64,000 nucleotides of DNA from Coprenecus sp949297365. GTDB taxonomy: Bacteria; Bacteroidota; Bacteroidia; Bacteroidales; UBA932. The stretch covers positions 2,356,001 through 2,420,000 of the forward strand of contig OZ006987.1 of NCBI GenBank assembly GCA_963931055.1, in the 5' to 3' direction. This document shows positions 42,134-49,453 of the stretch, piece by piece. The notes under the pieces are model-generated. The model searched no databases. It was not told the origin of the DNA and worked only from the letters and a program-made list of their open reading frames with translations. A program made the translations under genes and the position numbers. The number at the start of each line of letters is the position of its first letter. Position 1 is the first letter of the stretch.

Positions 42134-42451
42134 ATGAATAATATAATGTCGTTTGATATTTTAACTCCAAATGATGTGGCAAAACAGATTGCCGCAAGAG
42201 TAAAAGCACGGAGGTTGGAACTGAACCTGACTCAGGAAGGCATGGCTGCAAGAGCCGGCCTTAAGTTCGCTACTTACCGTAGGTTTGAGCAGATAGGGGA
42301 GATATCCTTGAAGGGACTGCTCCAAATAGGATTTGCCTTAAATGTGTTATCCGAATTTGACGCTCTTTTTGCGCAAAAGCAATATCAATCCTTGGATGAT
42401 GTATTAAATGAACAAAGTGTTATCCGCAAACGGGGAAAGAAAAATGAATAG
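42134..42451 (+). CDS. hipB: HipB-like XRE-family antitoxin
   Basis: 105 residues (or 100 if the in-frame ATG at 42149 is used). Helix-turn-helix at about 17-70: VAKQIAARVKARRLELNLTQEGMAARAGLKFATYRRFEQIGEISLKGLLQIGFAL. It probably represses its own operon and neutralises the HipA kinase. Its last codons overlap hipA by 8 bp. Confidence 0.88.
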   Translation: MNNIMSFDILTPNDVAKQIAARVKARRLELNLTQEGMAARAGLKFATYRRFEQIGEISLKGLLQIGFALNVLSEFDALFAQKQYQSLDDVLNEQSVIRKRGKKNE

Positions 42452-43553
42452 TATCAAGCAAATTGAGGTGATATACGATAATCGGTTGGTCGGGCGCTTG
42501 GCATTGACCAAAGAGGGGTTATGCGCATTCGAGTATTCAGCAGAATGGATCGGCTCAGGTTTTTCCATATCACCATTCGAATTACCTTTGCGAAGCGGTG
42601 TCTTTATCGCCAAACCACGTCCGTTTGAAGGAGGATTCGGTGTATTCGATGATTGTTTGCCTGATGGATGGGGCTTGCTTATTTTGGACAGGTATTTGCA
42701 ACAAAAAGGTATCAATCCACGGACTTTAACTTTATTGGATCGCCTTGCATTGGTTGGCTCAACAGGACGCGGAGCACTGGAGTTCCGTCCTGACCATAGT
42801 GTGGTTACAAGACAGGATTATGCCGATTTCGAGAAACTGGCATTGGAAGCGGAACAGATATTGGATAGCGACGATTATATGGGCGAAGGTATTGAGGAGT
42901 TTCAAGACCGTGGCGGTTCGCCTGGAGGTGCGCGGCCTAAAATATTCATTCGTTATGATAACAGAGAGTGGCTGGTAAAGTTCCGTGCCAAACAAGATCC
43001 GCAAAGTATAGGCATAGATGAATACCGATATTCGCTTCTTGCCAGGCATTGCGGAATTGAAATGCCGGAAACGCGTCTCTTTGAAGACAAGTATTTTGGT
43101 GTGGAACGATTTGACCGGACGCTAAACGGCAAGTTGCATGTGGTCAGTGTGGCCGGTCTTATCAGTGCTGATTATCGTTTGCCCAGCATTGATTATACGC
43201 ATATCTTTCAAGTCTGCACCATGCTGACACATAGCGTGGCCGAGCTGTGGAAAGTTTACCGGCTGATGGTATTCAACTACTTGATAGGCAACAAAGACGA
43301 CCATGCCAAGAACTTCGCATTCATTTATCGTGATGGCGACTGGCATTTTGCTCCGGCCTATGACTTGCTGCCAAGCGATGGTGTCAATGGATTTCGTACA
43401 ACATCAATTAATGATAAGATTGAGCCTGCTGAAGAGGATTTGTTTGCTGTGGCTGTGAGAGTCGGGTTGGATAATAAGGAAGCAGAGAAAATTTATGAAA
43501 GATGCAGAAAGACAATACTCGCAGGGGACGTTAGAGGTGAGGATGATAGATGA
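42444..43553 (+). CDS. hipA: HipA-type serine/threonine kinase toxin
   Basis: I take the ATG at 42444 (MNSIKQIEVIYDNRLVGRLAL), preceded by GGGGAAAG; a frame from 42408 lies inside hipB. 369 residues. HipA_N domain at about 1-100 (FSISPFELPLRSGVF, FGVFDDCLPDGWG), then RGGSPGGARPKIFI (P-loop), EYRYSLLARHCGIEMPETRL, KYFGVERFDR, and catalytic NYLIGNKDDHAKNFAFIYRDGDWHFAPAYDLLPS with both Asp residues. Known HipA kinases phosphorylate aminoacyl-tRNA synthetases such as GltX. The C-terminus appears complete; its last codons overlap the downstream relic in another frame. Confidence 0.9.
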   Translation: MNSIKQIEVIYDNRLVGRLALTKEGLCAFEYSAEWIGSGFSISPFELPLRSGVFIAKPRPFEGGFGVFDDCLPDGWGLLILDRYLQQKGINPRTLTLLDRLALVGSTGRGALEFRPDHSVVTRQDYADFEKLALEAEQILDSDDYMGEGIEEFQDRGGSPGGARPKIFIRYDNREWLVKFRAKQDPQSIGIDEYRYSLLARHCGIEMPETRLFEDKYFGVERFDRTLNGKLHVVSVAGLISADYRLPSIDYTHIFQVCTMLTHSVAELWKVYRLMVFNYLIGNKDDHAKNFAFIYRDGDWHFAPAYDLLPSDGVNGFRTTSINDKIEPAEEDLFAVAVRVGLDNKEAEKIYERCRKTILAGDVRGEDDR

Positions 43554-43653
43554 TTTCATCATTCCATGTTATGATGTGCTTCATACGCAAAGCCGTGAGC
43601 GCGTGACAGACGATATGATAGAGTACCTGAATAATAAAGAGGCACGGCAATGA
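43495..43653 (+). pseudogene. Small gene fragment after hipA (DUF3791-like C-terminus)
   Basis: A 52-codon frame from an ATG at 43495, overlapping the end of hipA, reads MKDAERQYSQGTLEVRMIDDF then IIPCYDVLHTQSRERVTDDM and ends NNKEARQ. The YDVLHT segment followed by an acidic helix resembles the C-terminus of DUF3791 proteins, which are often encoded just before DUF3990 proteins. Too short for a full DUF3791, so probably a relic. Family call is tentative. Confidence 0.4.
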
Positions 43654-43727
43654 TTACAGTTTATCATGGCGATACACAGGTAGTAGACCGGTCTGTATCT
43701 TTACGGCGACCTGTACATCGCCGATGA
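43650..43727 (+). pseudogene. Truncated DUF3990-like fragment
   Basis: Starts at ATGA overlapping the previous stop, MITVYHGDTQVVDRSVS, then a premature stop. VYHG-x-T-x-VV is the start of DUF3990 proteins, whose next residues normally include a DFGKGFY motif that is absent. The following bases in another frame encode YGDLYIADEFMREIQDKI and a stop at about 43758, a fragment of another small protein. The remaining stretch to 43870 holds only the promoter of the next gene. Confidence 0.45.
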
Positions 43728-43837
43728 GTTCATGAGGGAAATCCAGGATAAAATCTGACGGCAGGCAGACTGCAGCGGAATTCAGCGGAAATTGCCGAAT
43801 TTTACGGAAGTGGTAACGCCGTCTCGGAAAGTCTGCT

Positions 43838-43845
43838 TACCTTTG
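43838..43845 (+). promoter_or_regulatory. Promoter -7 box for the Rpn-like nuclease
   Basis: TACCTTTG, 25 bp before the ATG at 43871. Confidence 0.55.
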
Positions 43846-43870
43846 CAGCGTTGATAATAAAAGACGTGAT

Positions 43871-44929
43871 ATGTTGCCGGGAGATAAAGTGATAAGGTTT
43901 GACTGGGCGATGAAACGCCTGTTGAGGCAGAAGAGCAATTTTGTGGTGGTGGAGGGCTTTCTTTCCGTGCTTTTGGATGAGGACATCCGCATCCACCGTT
44001 TTCTGGAGAGCGAGTCCAATCAGACTGACAGGGAGGATAAGTTCAACAGGGTGGACATGCTGGCCGAGGATTCAAGCGGCCGCCTGATAATCATAGAAAT
44101 GCAGAATGAGCAGGAGTACGACTACTTTCACCGTATGCTGTACGGTACGTCCAAGAGCGTGACCGAGTACATCAGTATCGGCGAGGGTTACGGCAGCGTG
44201 AAGAAGGTGTACTCTATCAACATCGTGTATTTCGAATTGGGTCAGGGCAGCGACTATGTATATCACGGCAGGACGGAGTTCCGTGGACTTCACAATCCCG
44301 ATGACATACTTCAACTGACTGAGAGGCAGCGCAAGATGTTCTCGGGCGTGGAGGCCGGTGACATCTTCCCGGAGTATTATGTGCTCCGCGTAAATGATTT
44401 CAACAAGGTCGCGGTGACTCCTTTGGATGAGTGGATAGCGTTTCTGAAGACCGGTTTTATCCCCTGGGATGCAAAGGCCCGCGGTCTGGAGGAGGCCCGC
44501 GAGCGTCTTCGCATAGACTCACTTCCGCCCGAACAGCGGATAGCCTACGAGAACGAGATGCTGTACCGTATGCGCCGCCGCGGCGAGATGGAGTCAAGCC
44601 GCATAGACGGTGTGGACGAGGGTATGAAGATAGGTCTTAGGGAAGGTATTGAGAAAGGTATGAAAAAGGGGCTTCGTGAAGGCCGTAAGAAAGGCCTCGA
44701 GGAAGGCATAAAAAAGGGCATAAAGGAGGGTATAAAAGAAGGTATAAAAGAAGGCAGAAATGAAGGTCTGAAAGAGGGTTTGAAAGAAGGTGAGGATAAA
44801 GGCCGCAGGGAAGAACGTCTCAGGATAGCCCGCGGTATGAGACAGGCAGGAATTCCCGATGCCACTATCTCCGAACTCACCGGCCTGTCCCTGGCCGACC
44901 TCACGGACAAAACGCAGCCCGACTCCTGA
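43871..44929 (+). CDS. Rpn/PD-(D/E)XK nuclease family transposase with repetitive charged tail
   Basis: 352 residues. Residues 1-230 are the Rpn (recombination-promoting nuclease/TIGR01784) domain: IRFDWAMKRLLRQKSNFVVVEGFLSVLL, FNRVDMLAEDSSGRLIIIEMQNEQEYDYFHRMLYGTSK with the D...ExQ catalytic set, and VYSINIVYFELGQG. Residues about 251-314 are a run of four-residue G-x-x-x units (EGIKKGIKEGIKEG). The last 35 residues form a helix-turn-helix-like end, ARGMRQAGIPDATISELTGLSLADL, common in this family. E. coli RpnA promotes RecA-independent recombination. A single-gene transcription unit. Confidence 0.9.
   Translation: MLPGDKVIRFDWAMKRLLRQKSNFVVVEGFLSVLLDEDIRIHRFLESESNQTDREDKFNRVDMLAEDSSGRLIIIEMQNEQEYDYFHRMLYGTSKSVTEYISIGEGYGSVKKVYSINIVYFELGQGSDYVYHGRTEFRGLHNPDDILQLTERQRKMFSGVEAGDIFPEYYVLRVNDFNKVAVTPLDEWIAFLKTGFIPWDAKARGLEEARERLRIDSLPPEQRIAYENEMLYRMRRRGEMESSRIDGVDEGMKIGLREGIEKGMKKGLREGRKKGLEEGIKKGIKEGIKEGIKEGRNEGLKEGLKEGEDKGRREERLRIARGMRQAGIPDATISELTGLSLADLTDKTQPDS
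44621..44811 (+). repeat. Degenerate 12-bp tandem repeat coding for GxxxG units
   Basis: Repeats close to AAGGAAGGTATA/ATAAAAGAAGGT cover about 190 bp in frame. Length changes would keep the frame when whole 12-bp units are lost. The minus-strand frame through it (a Phe/Pro/Ser-rich ORF) is a shadow. Confidence 0.8.
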
Positions 44930-45001
44930 TTTCTCAAGATTGGGGTTTTAATCTGCCCTGTCTGACCTTTATATAATAAAGCAGAAAGAAGAAAAGGCAC
45001 C

Positions 45002-45496
45002 GTGTCCTCAATTACGCAACCAGCGGTTGCGCAATTCAACGAAACATCAAAACCAATTACGCAACCAATGATTGCGCAATTAGACAAGTATAATTTTACC
45101 CTTCCCGTGAAGCATCTGAATTGGACGCATAATCTGATACTTATGCAGCAGGTGAAAGACATTCGGGCGCGGTATTGGTATATGGTGCAAAGTATTACTA
45201 ATCATTGGACTACCCGCTATTTGCAGGAAGCCATTAAACTTGATGATTACAGCAAGCTCAATTTTTACTGCTCCGCCGTGGATGACATACTATGCCGTGA
45301 GGGTGATAACCGCACTATCGGCCTTTTGCTCTGCAAGACCAAGGACCGCATCAAAGCTGAATATGCCTTGCGCGATATTCAGAAACCGATAGGGATTTCC
45401 GATTATGAATTGGGACAGGCTTTGCCGGAAGATTTCCGGGGCAGTCTGCCTACGATTGAGGAAATCGAAAACGAATTAGAGGCAAAACAATCCTGA
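45002..45496 (+). pseudogene. Remnant of a YhcG/DUF1016 PD-(D/E)XK nuclease with internal deletion
   Basis: 164 codons from a GTG. Residues about 29-78 (LPVKHLNWTHNLILMQQVKDIRARYWYMVQSITNHWTTRYLQEAIK) match the middle of DUF1016 proteins, and from about 84 the text jumps to the C-terminal end: KLNFYCSAVDDILC, IGLLLCKTKDRIKAEYALRDI, KPIGISDYELGQALPEDFRGSLPTIEEIE. The ~100 residues between them, which carry the catalytic D...E-x-K (the VVIELK region), are absent, as is the N-terminal domain. The two halves are joined in frame. Not an active nuclease; may be a relic of a defence gene. Confidence 0.75.
45010..45081. repeat. Two 27-bp palindromic elements in the DUF1016 remnant
   Basis: AATTACGCAACC...GGTTGCGCAATT at 45010-45036 and a second copy at 45055-45081 (centre AAT instead of AGC region), 45 bp apart. 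Arms pair 11-12 bases with one mismatch. They encode the ITQPxxAQ peptide twice, so the repeat may be a codon-level feature of the family. Confidence 0.6.
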
Positions 45497-45525
45497 TATT
45501 CAGCAAAAATGTAGAAGAAAGTGGG

Positions 45526-47232
45526 TCAATGGCGGTAGTCGTTGAGACCGATGCCTTTTACTTTCAATTCGGTCAGGGACAGGTTCTTTTTGTCCGGCTC
45601 GATAAGACGGTGAATCTCTTCCGCAATGGTCCGCGAGATGGCCGTGCGCTGGGGATTGTAGCAGGTTATGCTCCAGGCGGCCCGGATAATCAGACTGTTG
45701 ACCGAGTCCTTGTTTTTCAGGTGGCGGGCAAATATTCCGGGTCTGTCTGAGCTGTGGTATCTCTGTCTGTCGCAGCAGATGCCGTATTGCTCGTCAAGTG
45801 AGGTCTCTATTGCCCCCATCAGTTTGTCCGCAGCGGGGATGTCGTGAACGAGCAGGTCCGGGGCGCCGAAGCCCTCGTCACCTTTCGCTCCCCCGTAGCA
45901 GAAATGAATCTGAGTCGGGTACTCAGGCTCATTGGCTCCGCTTGCGGCCAGCATCGTGATGACCCACGAGCCTTCTTTTGCGGAGAGAGTCTCGATGTCC
46001 TTCATGAATTCCTGCTGTCCAGGCAGCGGACTCGTTGCGGAATAGGTGAAGAAAGACCTGTAGGGCCTCGTCTCTCCTGTCTCGCGGCTTATGTAATTGA
46101 AACCTCCTATCTTGGCCATATAGTAGGCGAAGTGTCCTATGACCGGGTCGACTATGTTTGAGAGAGACACTATCGTCACCTTGGAGCCTCTGTCAATCAT
46201 GCAGCCATAGATACGGTTTATGGGAAAATGCTCCACTGCCAGCCTGTCCTGCGGGTTGTTGTCGACAGTGACGGTGGCGGCAAGGTTGACGACTCTGAAA
46301 TCACGGCTTTCGTCCACTGCCTCGAATATGGCGTTCTCTGTCATCCTCATCCTGGCCTGGATGTCGGCGATGGATAGAAATGGAGGCATTATCTGATATC
46401 CGGTGAAGCGGTCCTGTTTTCTCTCGAAAGCATTGTGCAGTTTCAGGATGTTCTTGTCCAGCTCTTTCTGGTGGTTCCTCGCTTCGATGACCTCTAGGAA
46501 TCCCGAGCCTATGAGACCGGCGGGTACGGCGAAGATGGCGATACCGAGAAGGCCCACTATTGCGGCGATGAACTGTCCCCAGAATGTCACCATCGGAAAG
46601 TCAGCCACTTTCCCGGGGTCTCCGATATATTGGGCGAAAGCCCATATTAAAGTCCTCCATCCGTTTTCGCATACCTCGGGCTGTGCGTTGTGCTCTGCGA
46701 AATACAGCAGGCACGACAGTATGACCGTTATGATGCACAGCACGGCCATGCTGATACTGAGCTCCTCTTTCTTTGAGGCGATGGCTTTGCCCAACAGCCG
46801 GAATGCTTTCATGTACCGGAATACACGCAGCAGGCGGGCGACTCTGAGCACCTTGATGGCTGTGGCCGGTATCGGAAATATCAGACTCAGGTAGAATGTG
46901 TAGGTGGACAGACAGTCAATCAGACCGTAGAAACTGAGGCAGTAGCGTATTCTGCCCAGGAATCCTTTGTATCTGGGGTCAATCAAGTCGGCAGTCCATA
47001 TCCGGAGCGTCACTTCTATGGTGAAGACCACTGTGGTGAAGATATCGATGAAATGCAGCACTGAGCTGTACCGCTCCGCAATGCCGCTGAAGGTGGACAG
47101 GAATACTTCCAGGGAGCTGATGACAATCAGGCCTATAATGACCCAGTCAAAGATGTTGCGCCATACGGTAGTGCGCAGATTGTCATCGAACAGTCTCGCG
47201 AGTCGCTGCTTGAGTACGGTTATTTTTGACAT
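45526..47232 (-). CDS. Voltage-gated-like ion channel with atypical selectivity filter
   Basis: 568 residues. S1-S4 occupy about residues 25-148; S4 has Arg at 130, 133, 136, 139 (LRVARLLRVFRYMKAFR). S5 is about 160-180, pore loop about 190-207, S6 about 218-245 (FWGQFIAAIVGLLGIAIFAVPAGLIGSGF). The usual TVGYGD is replaced by AFAQYIGDPGKV. Residues 250-568 are a large soluble domain of unknown fold (NIVDPVIGHFAYYMAKIGGF, SSDRPGIFARHLKNKDSVNSLIIRAAW). The family is often annotated as ion transporter; ion choice cannot be predicted. It overlaps pcp by 13 bp. Confidence 0.8.
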   Translation of the reverse strand: MSKITVLKQRLARLFDDNLRTTVWRNIFDWVIIGLIVISSLEVFLSTFSGIAERYSSVLHFIDIFTTVVFTIEVTLRIWTADLIDPRYKGFLGRIRYCLSFYGLIDCLSTYTFYLSLIFPIPATAIKVLRVARLLRVFRYMKAFRLLGKAIASKKEELSISMAVLCIITVILSCLLYFAEHNAQPEVCENGWRTLIWAFAQYIGDPGKVADFPMVTFWGQFIAAIVGLLGIAIFAVPAGLIGSGFLEVIEARNHQKELDKNILKLHNAFERKQDRFTGYQIMPPFLSIADIQARMRMTENAIFEAVDESRDFRVVNLAATVTVDNNPQDRLAVEHFPINRIYGCMIDRGSKVTIVSLSNIVDPVIGHFAYYMAKIGGFNYISRETGETRPYRSFFTYSATSPLPGQQEFMKDIETLSAKEGSWVITMLAASGANEPEYPTQIHFCYGGAKGDEGFGAPDLLVHDIPAADKLMGAIETSLDEQYGICCDRQRYHSSDRPGIFARHLKNKDSVNSLIIRAAWSITCYNPQRTAISRTIAEEIHRLIEPDKKNLSLTELKVKGIGLNDYRH

Positions 47233-47795
47233 GGCAGTCGTTGTATGTGTTCCAATGCGGCGGAGACGGCATTTACAGCGGTCTCCACAGGCATGTCGGG
47301 CAAATGTATGAATCCGGTTAGGGTGGGGGATGTCCTGGTGCAGTGGAGGGCGGTGTAGAAAGCGGTATTGCAGACATAGAGTCCGGCACTGTCCGATACG
47401 TCCGCGTCAGCGCCTGTGACGTTTATGGCATTGGCCACCGATTTCACCGGCAGGGTGGAGAACAGGGCATCCTCGCCGTCCGGAAATACAGGCGTGTCTA
47501 CCGGCATGGCTCCGTCGTTGTCCGGCTGACGCGCGTCCTGCAGATTGACGGCCAGCCTCTCAACCGATATCCTTTTCCGCTTTGGGGCCAGGCCGAGCAT
47601 AAGTACAGCGTCCGGTCTCATGTCCCGCAGCATATCGGACACAGCCACTATGACCCTGCTGAAACTTACAGGCAGCATGACGGCCTTGACAAGACCGGCG
47701 GGACAGCCGTGGGATGCGACCATTGCCGCCACATCCCACGACAGATTCCTTTCCCGGCCTCCGAACGGCTCAAATCCAGTAACCACTATCCTCAC
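47220..47795 (-). CDS. pcp: Pyroglutamyl peptidase (pyrrolidone-carboxylate peptidase, C15)
   Basis: 191 residues. VVTGFEPFGGRERNLSW at the start, catalytic Glu in KRISVERLAVN, Cys in AGLYVCNTAFYTAL, and His in GFIHLPDMP. Removes N-terminal pyroglutamate from peptides. Slightly shorter than the usual ~215 residues but all three catalytic residues are there. Its end overlaps the start of the channel gene. Confidence 0.92.
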   Translation of the reverse strand: MRIVVTGFEPFGGRERNLSWDVAAMVASHGCPAGLVKAVMLPVSFSRVIVAVSDMLRDMRPDAVLMLGLAPKRKRISVERLAVNLQDARQPDNDGAMPVDTPVFPDGEDALFSTLPVKSVANAINVTGADADVSDSAGLYVCNTAFYTALHCTRTSPTLTGFIHLPDMPVETAVNAVSAALEHIQRLPCQK

Positions 47796-47850
47796 CTTTC
47801 GTTATGTTGTTTATTGACTTAGATTTATTGAACTTTCGTAATGATGGCCG

Positions 47851-48264
47851 CTAACCTTTCTCTGTTGTTTCATATTCGAGAGTATATCCACAATATTTAC
47901 ACTTTTCAGTTACTAAGACTTTATAGTAATAAACAGTAGTGGAACCTCCATTAGGATTCTTTACTCTCTCTGTTCTGGCTTTTCCTATATATTCTTTGTC
48001 AACTATTCTGAGTGCGCGTCTCTTTTTGCAATGAGGACATTTATTACTGTTGTAGGAACGCCATATCTGTCTTAGTATCCATAAAACAGCAATAGTTATA
48101 AGTATTCCCGCAAGTATCTTGTCTTCTTCCGTTTCAAGTTTGGGGAGAGAGGAGTCGGATGACTGCGCTATTAGATTGACCGGTAGAAGCATAGAGAAAA
48201 ACAAGAGGGTATACCTTGCAATTCTGTTGATGCGATTGGTGTTTTTATTCGGTTTTGCTTTCAT
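47851..48264 (-). CDS. Membrane protein with a C-terminal zinc ribbon
   Basis: 137 residues: two hydrophobic segments (about 16-35 and 51-68), then a soluble end with CPHCKKRRALR and, 40 residues on, CKYCGYTLEYE, together a four-Cys zinc ribbon. The segment between them (RTERVKNPNGGSTTVYYYKVLVTE) is a beta hairpin. AT-rich. I do not know its function. Confidence 0.6.
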   Translation of the reverse strand: MKAKPNKNTNRINRIARYTLLFFSMLLPVNLIAQSSDSSLPKLETEEDKILAGILITIAVLWILRQIWRSYNSNKCPHCKKRRALRIVDKEYIGKARTERVKNPNGGSTTVYYYKVLVTEKCKYCGYTLEYETTEKG

Positions 48265-48296
48265 GTTTCCTAAAGTTTTATGTAAGATTTAAGGTA

Positions 48297-48893
48297 CTAA
48301 AGGAAGAATATTTTCGAGAATCCGAAAGTTTTAAAGAAAGCATCGAGTTTTTTGATGCCTGTCTCTTTGGCTTTCTCTACGATTCCGTATTTCTCGGCGT
48401 TGGATTTAAGGTTTGCGGAGGCTTGTTTTTGAAGAGCGGAGAACTGCTCATGCGACCATTTGCCGTTCTCTACGAATATCTCATAGTCTGAAGGGTTGAG
48501 AATGACATCAAAAATCTCGGCTTCCGGCAGCCGTATGGACAGTGTGTCTCCGGTGACCTGGATATCTCCTTCTTCAAGTTTAGTAAGGTCGAATCCTGCA
48601 CGTACTTTTCCGTGTGCGATTATTACCAGCTCGTCTATGATCTCCGTGTTGGTAAGGCTGGCCAGCTTACTCTGATTGAAATCGTTACTTTTTGATTCGA
48701 CCAGGGCCATTTCCTCATAGTAGCAGAGACTTGTGAATTCGCCGATTCTCTTTATCTCCTCTATGACATTGGCCGTATCGTCGATTTTCAGATTTTTTTT
48801 CTTGAATCCGGGAAATACATCAAATCTAAACATCAGAAAAATACCGGCAACGACGATAACTCCTATAATAATGCCTTTTATTATTGTTTTCAT
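48297..48893 (-). CDS. DUF4230 membrane-anchored protein
   Basis: 198 residues. N-terminal membrane helix (IIKGIIIGVIVVAGIFLMFRF), then the DUF4230 pattern: IEEIKRIGEFTSLCYYEEMALVE, ELVIIAHGKVRAGFDLTKLEEGDIQV and LSIRLPEAEIFDVILNPSDYEIF. Second of two DUF4230 genes, 4 bp after the lipoprotein one. Role unknown. Confidence 0.8.
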   Translation of the reverse strand: MKTIIKGIIIGVIVVAGIFLMFRFDVFPGFKKKNLKIDDTANVIEEIKRIGEFTSLCYYEEMALVESKSNDFNQSKLASLTNTEIIDELVIIAHGKVRAGFDLTKLEEGDIQVTGDTLSIRLPEAEIFDVILNPSDYEIFVENGKWSHEQFSALQKQASANLKSNAEKYGIVEKAKETGIKKLDAFFKTFGFSKIFFL

Positions 48894-48897
48894 GGTT

Positions 48898-49437
48898 CTA
48901 TCTGAATTCTATATTTATTGTTTCAAACCCCATTTGTTTTAGCATGGCCGTAAATAACTCCCTTGTGTTGTTCTCGGCGTCTTCTATTATGCCGAGGTTC
49001 ACAACGTCATTATTAATGTCAGTCTCTCCCTGAGCCAGCAGGTTGAGTCTGTCCTCGGAAGAGAATCCTTTTCTGAAAAAAGACACATGGTCGTAAACAA
49101 GTTCAATCTCATCGGCCGGCATGTTCAGTGACAGCAGTTTCGCATGAGGCAGGGACACTGTTATGGCGTTGTTGGCAATAGAGACGCTGTCCATGCAGAA
49201 GTCGTTCAAGTCAATGCCTGCTTTCAGATATGCTGTACAGGAGAAAAGGATTTTCCGATCTCCGATGGCCAGCATACGCACGTCATTGGCCTTGATGATT
49301 TTTTTGATGGTGTACTCGACAGTACCGAACTCTGCGGTTTCCTTCATCTTTTCGATGCGTTCACCTAACTCGCCTTTCCGGGAGCTGCAGGATACCAGCA
49401 CAGCAGGTAGGAGCAATAGCAGTATTAATTTTTTCAT
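48898..49437 (-). CDS. DUF4230 lipoprotein
   Basis: 179 residues. Lipobox VLVSCSS (Cys about 17). DUF4230 core: MKETAEFGTVEYTIKKIIKANDV, KILFSCTAYLKAGIDLNDF, ITVSLPHAKLLSLNMPADEIELVYD. Compared with the next gene it lacks a membrane helix and is lipid-anchored instead. The two probably work together in the envelope. Confidence 0.75.
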   Translation of the reverse strand: MKKLILLLLLPAVLVSCSSRKGELGERIEKMKETAEFGTVEYTIKKIIKANDVRMLAIGDRKILFSCTAYLKAGIDLNDFCMDSVSIANNAITVSLPHAKLLSLNMPADEIELVYDHVSFFRKGFSSEDRLNLLAQGETDINNDVVNLGIIEDAENNTRELFTAMLKQMGFETINIEFR

Positions 49438-49453
49438 GTCTATATTTATTGGT

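Noticed and set aside
45002..45060. Attachment site of a mobile element at the palindromes
   Set aside because: No integrase or transposase nearby uses it, and the bases are within the DUF1016 remnant's coding frame.
44545..45162. 205-codon minus-strand ORF with Ser/Phe/Pro-rich repeats
   Set aside because: Reverse complement of the Rpn tail repeat; low-complexity artefact.
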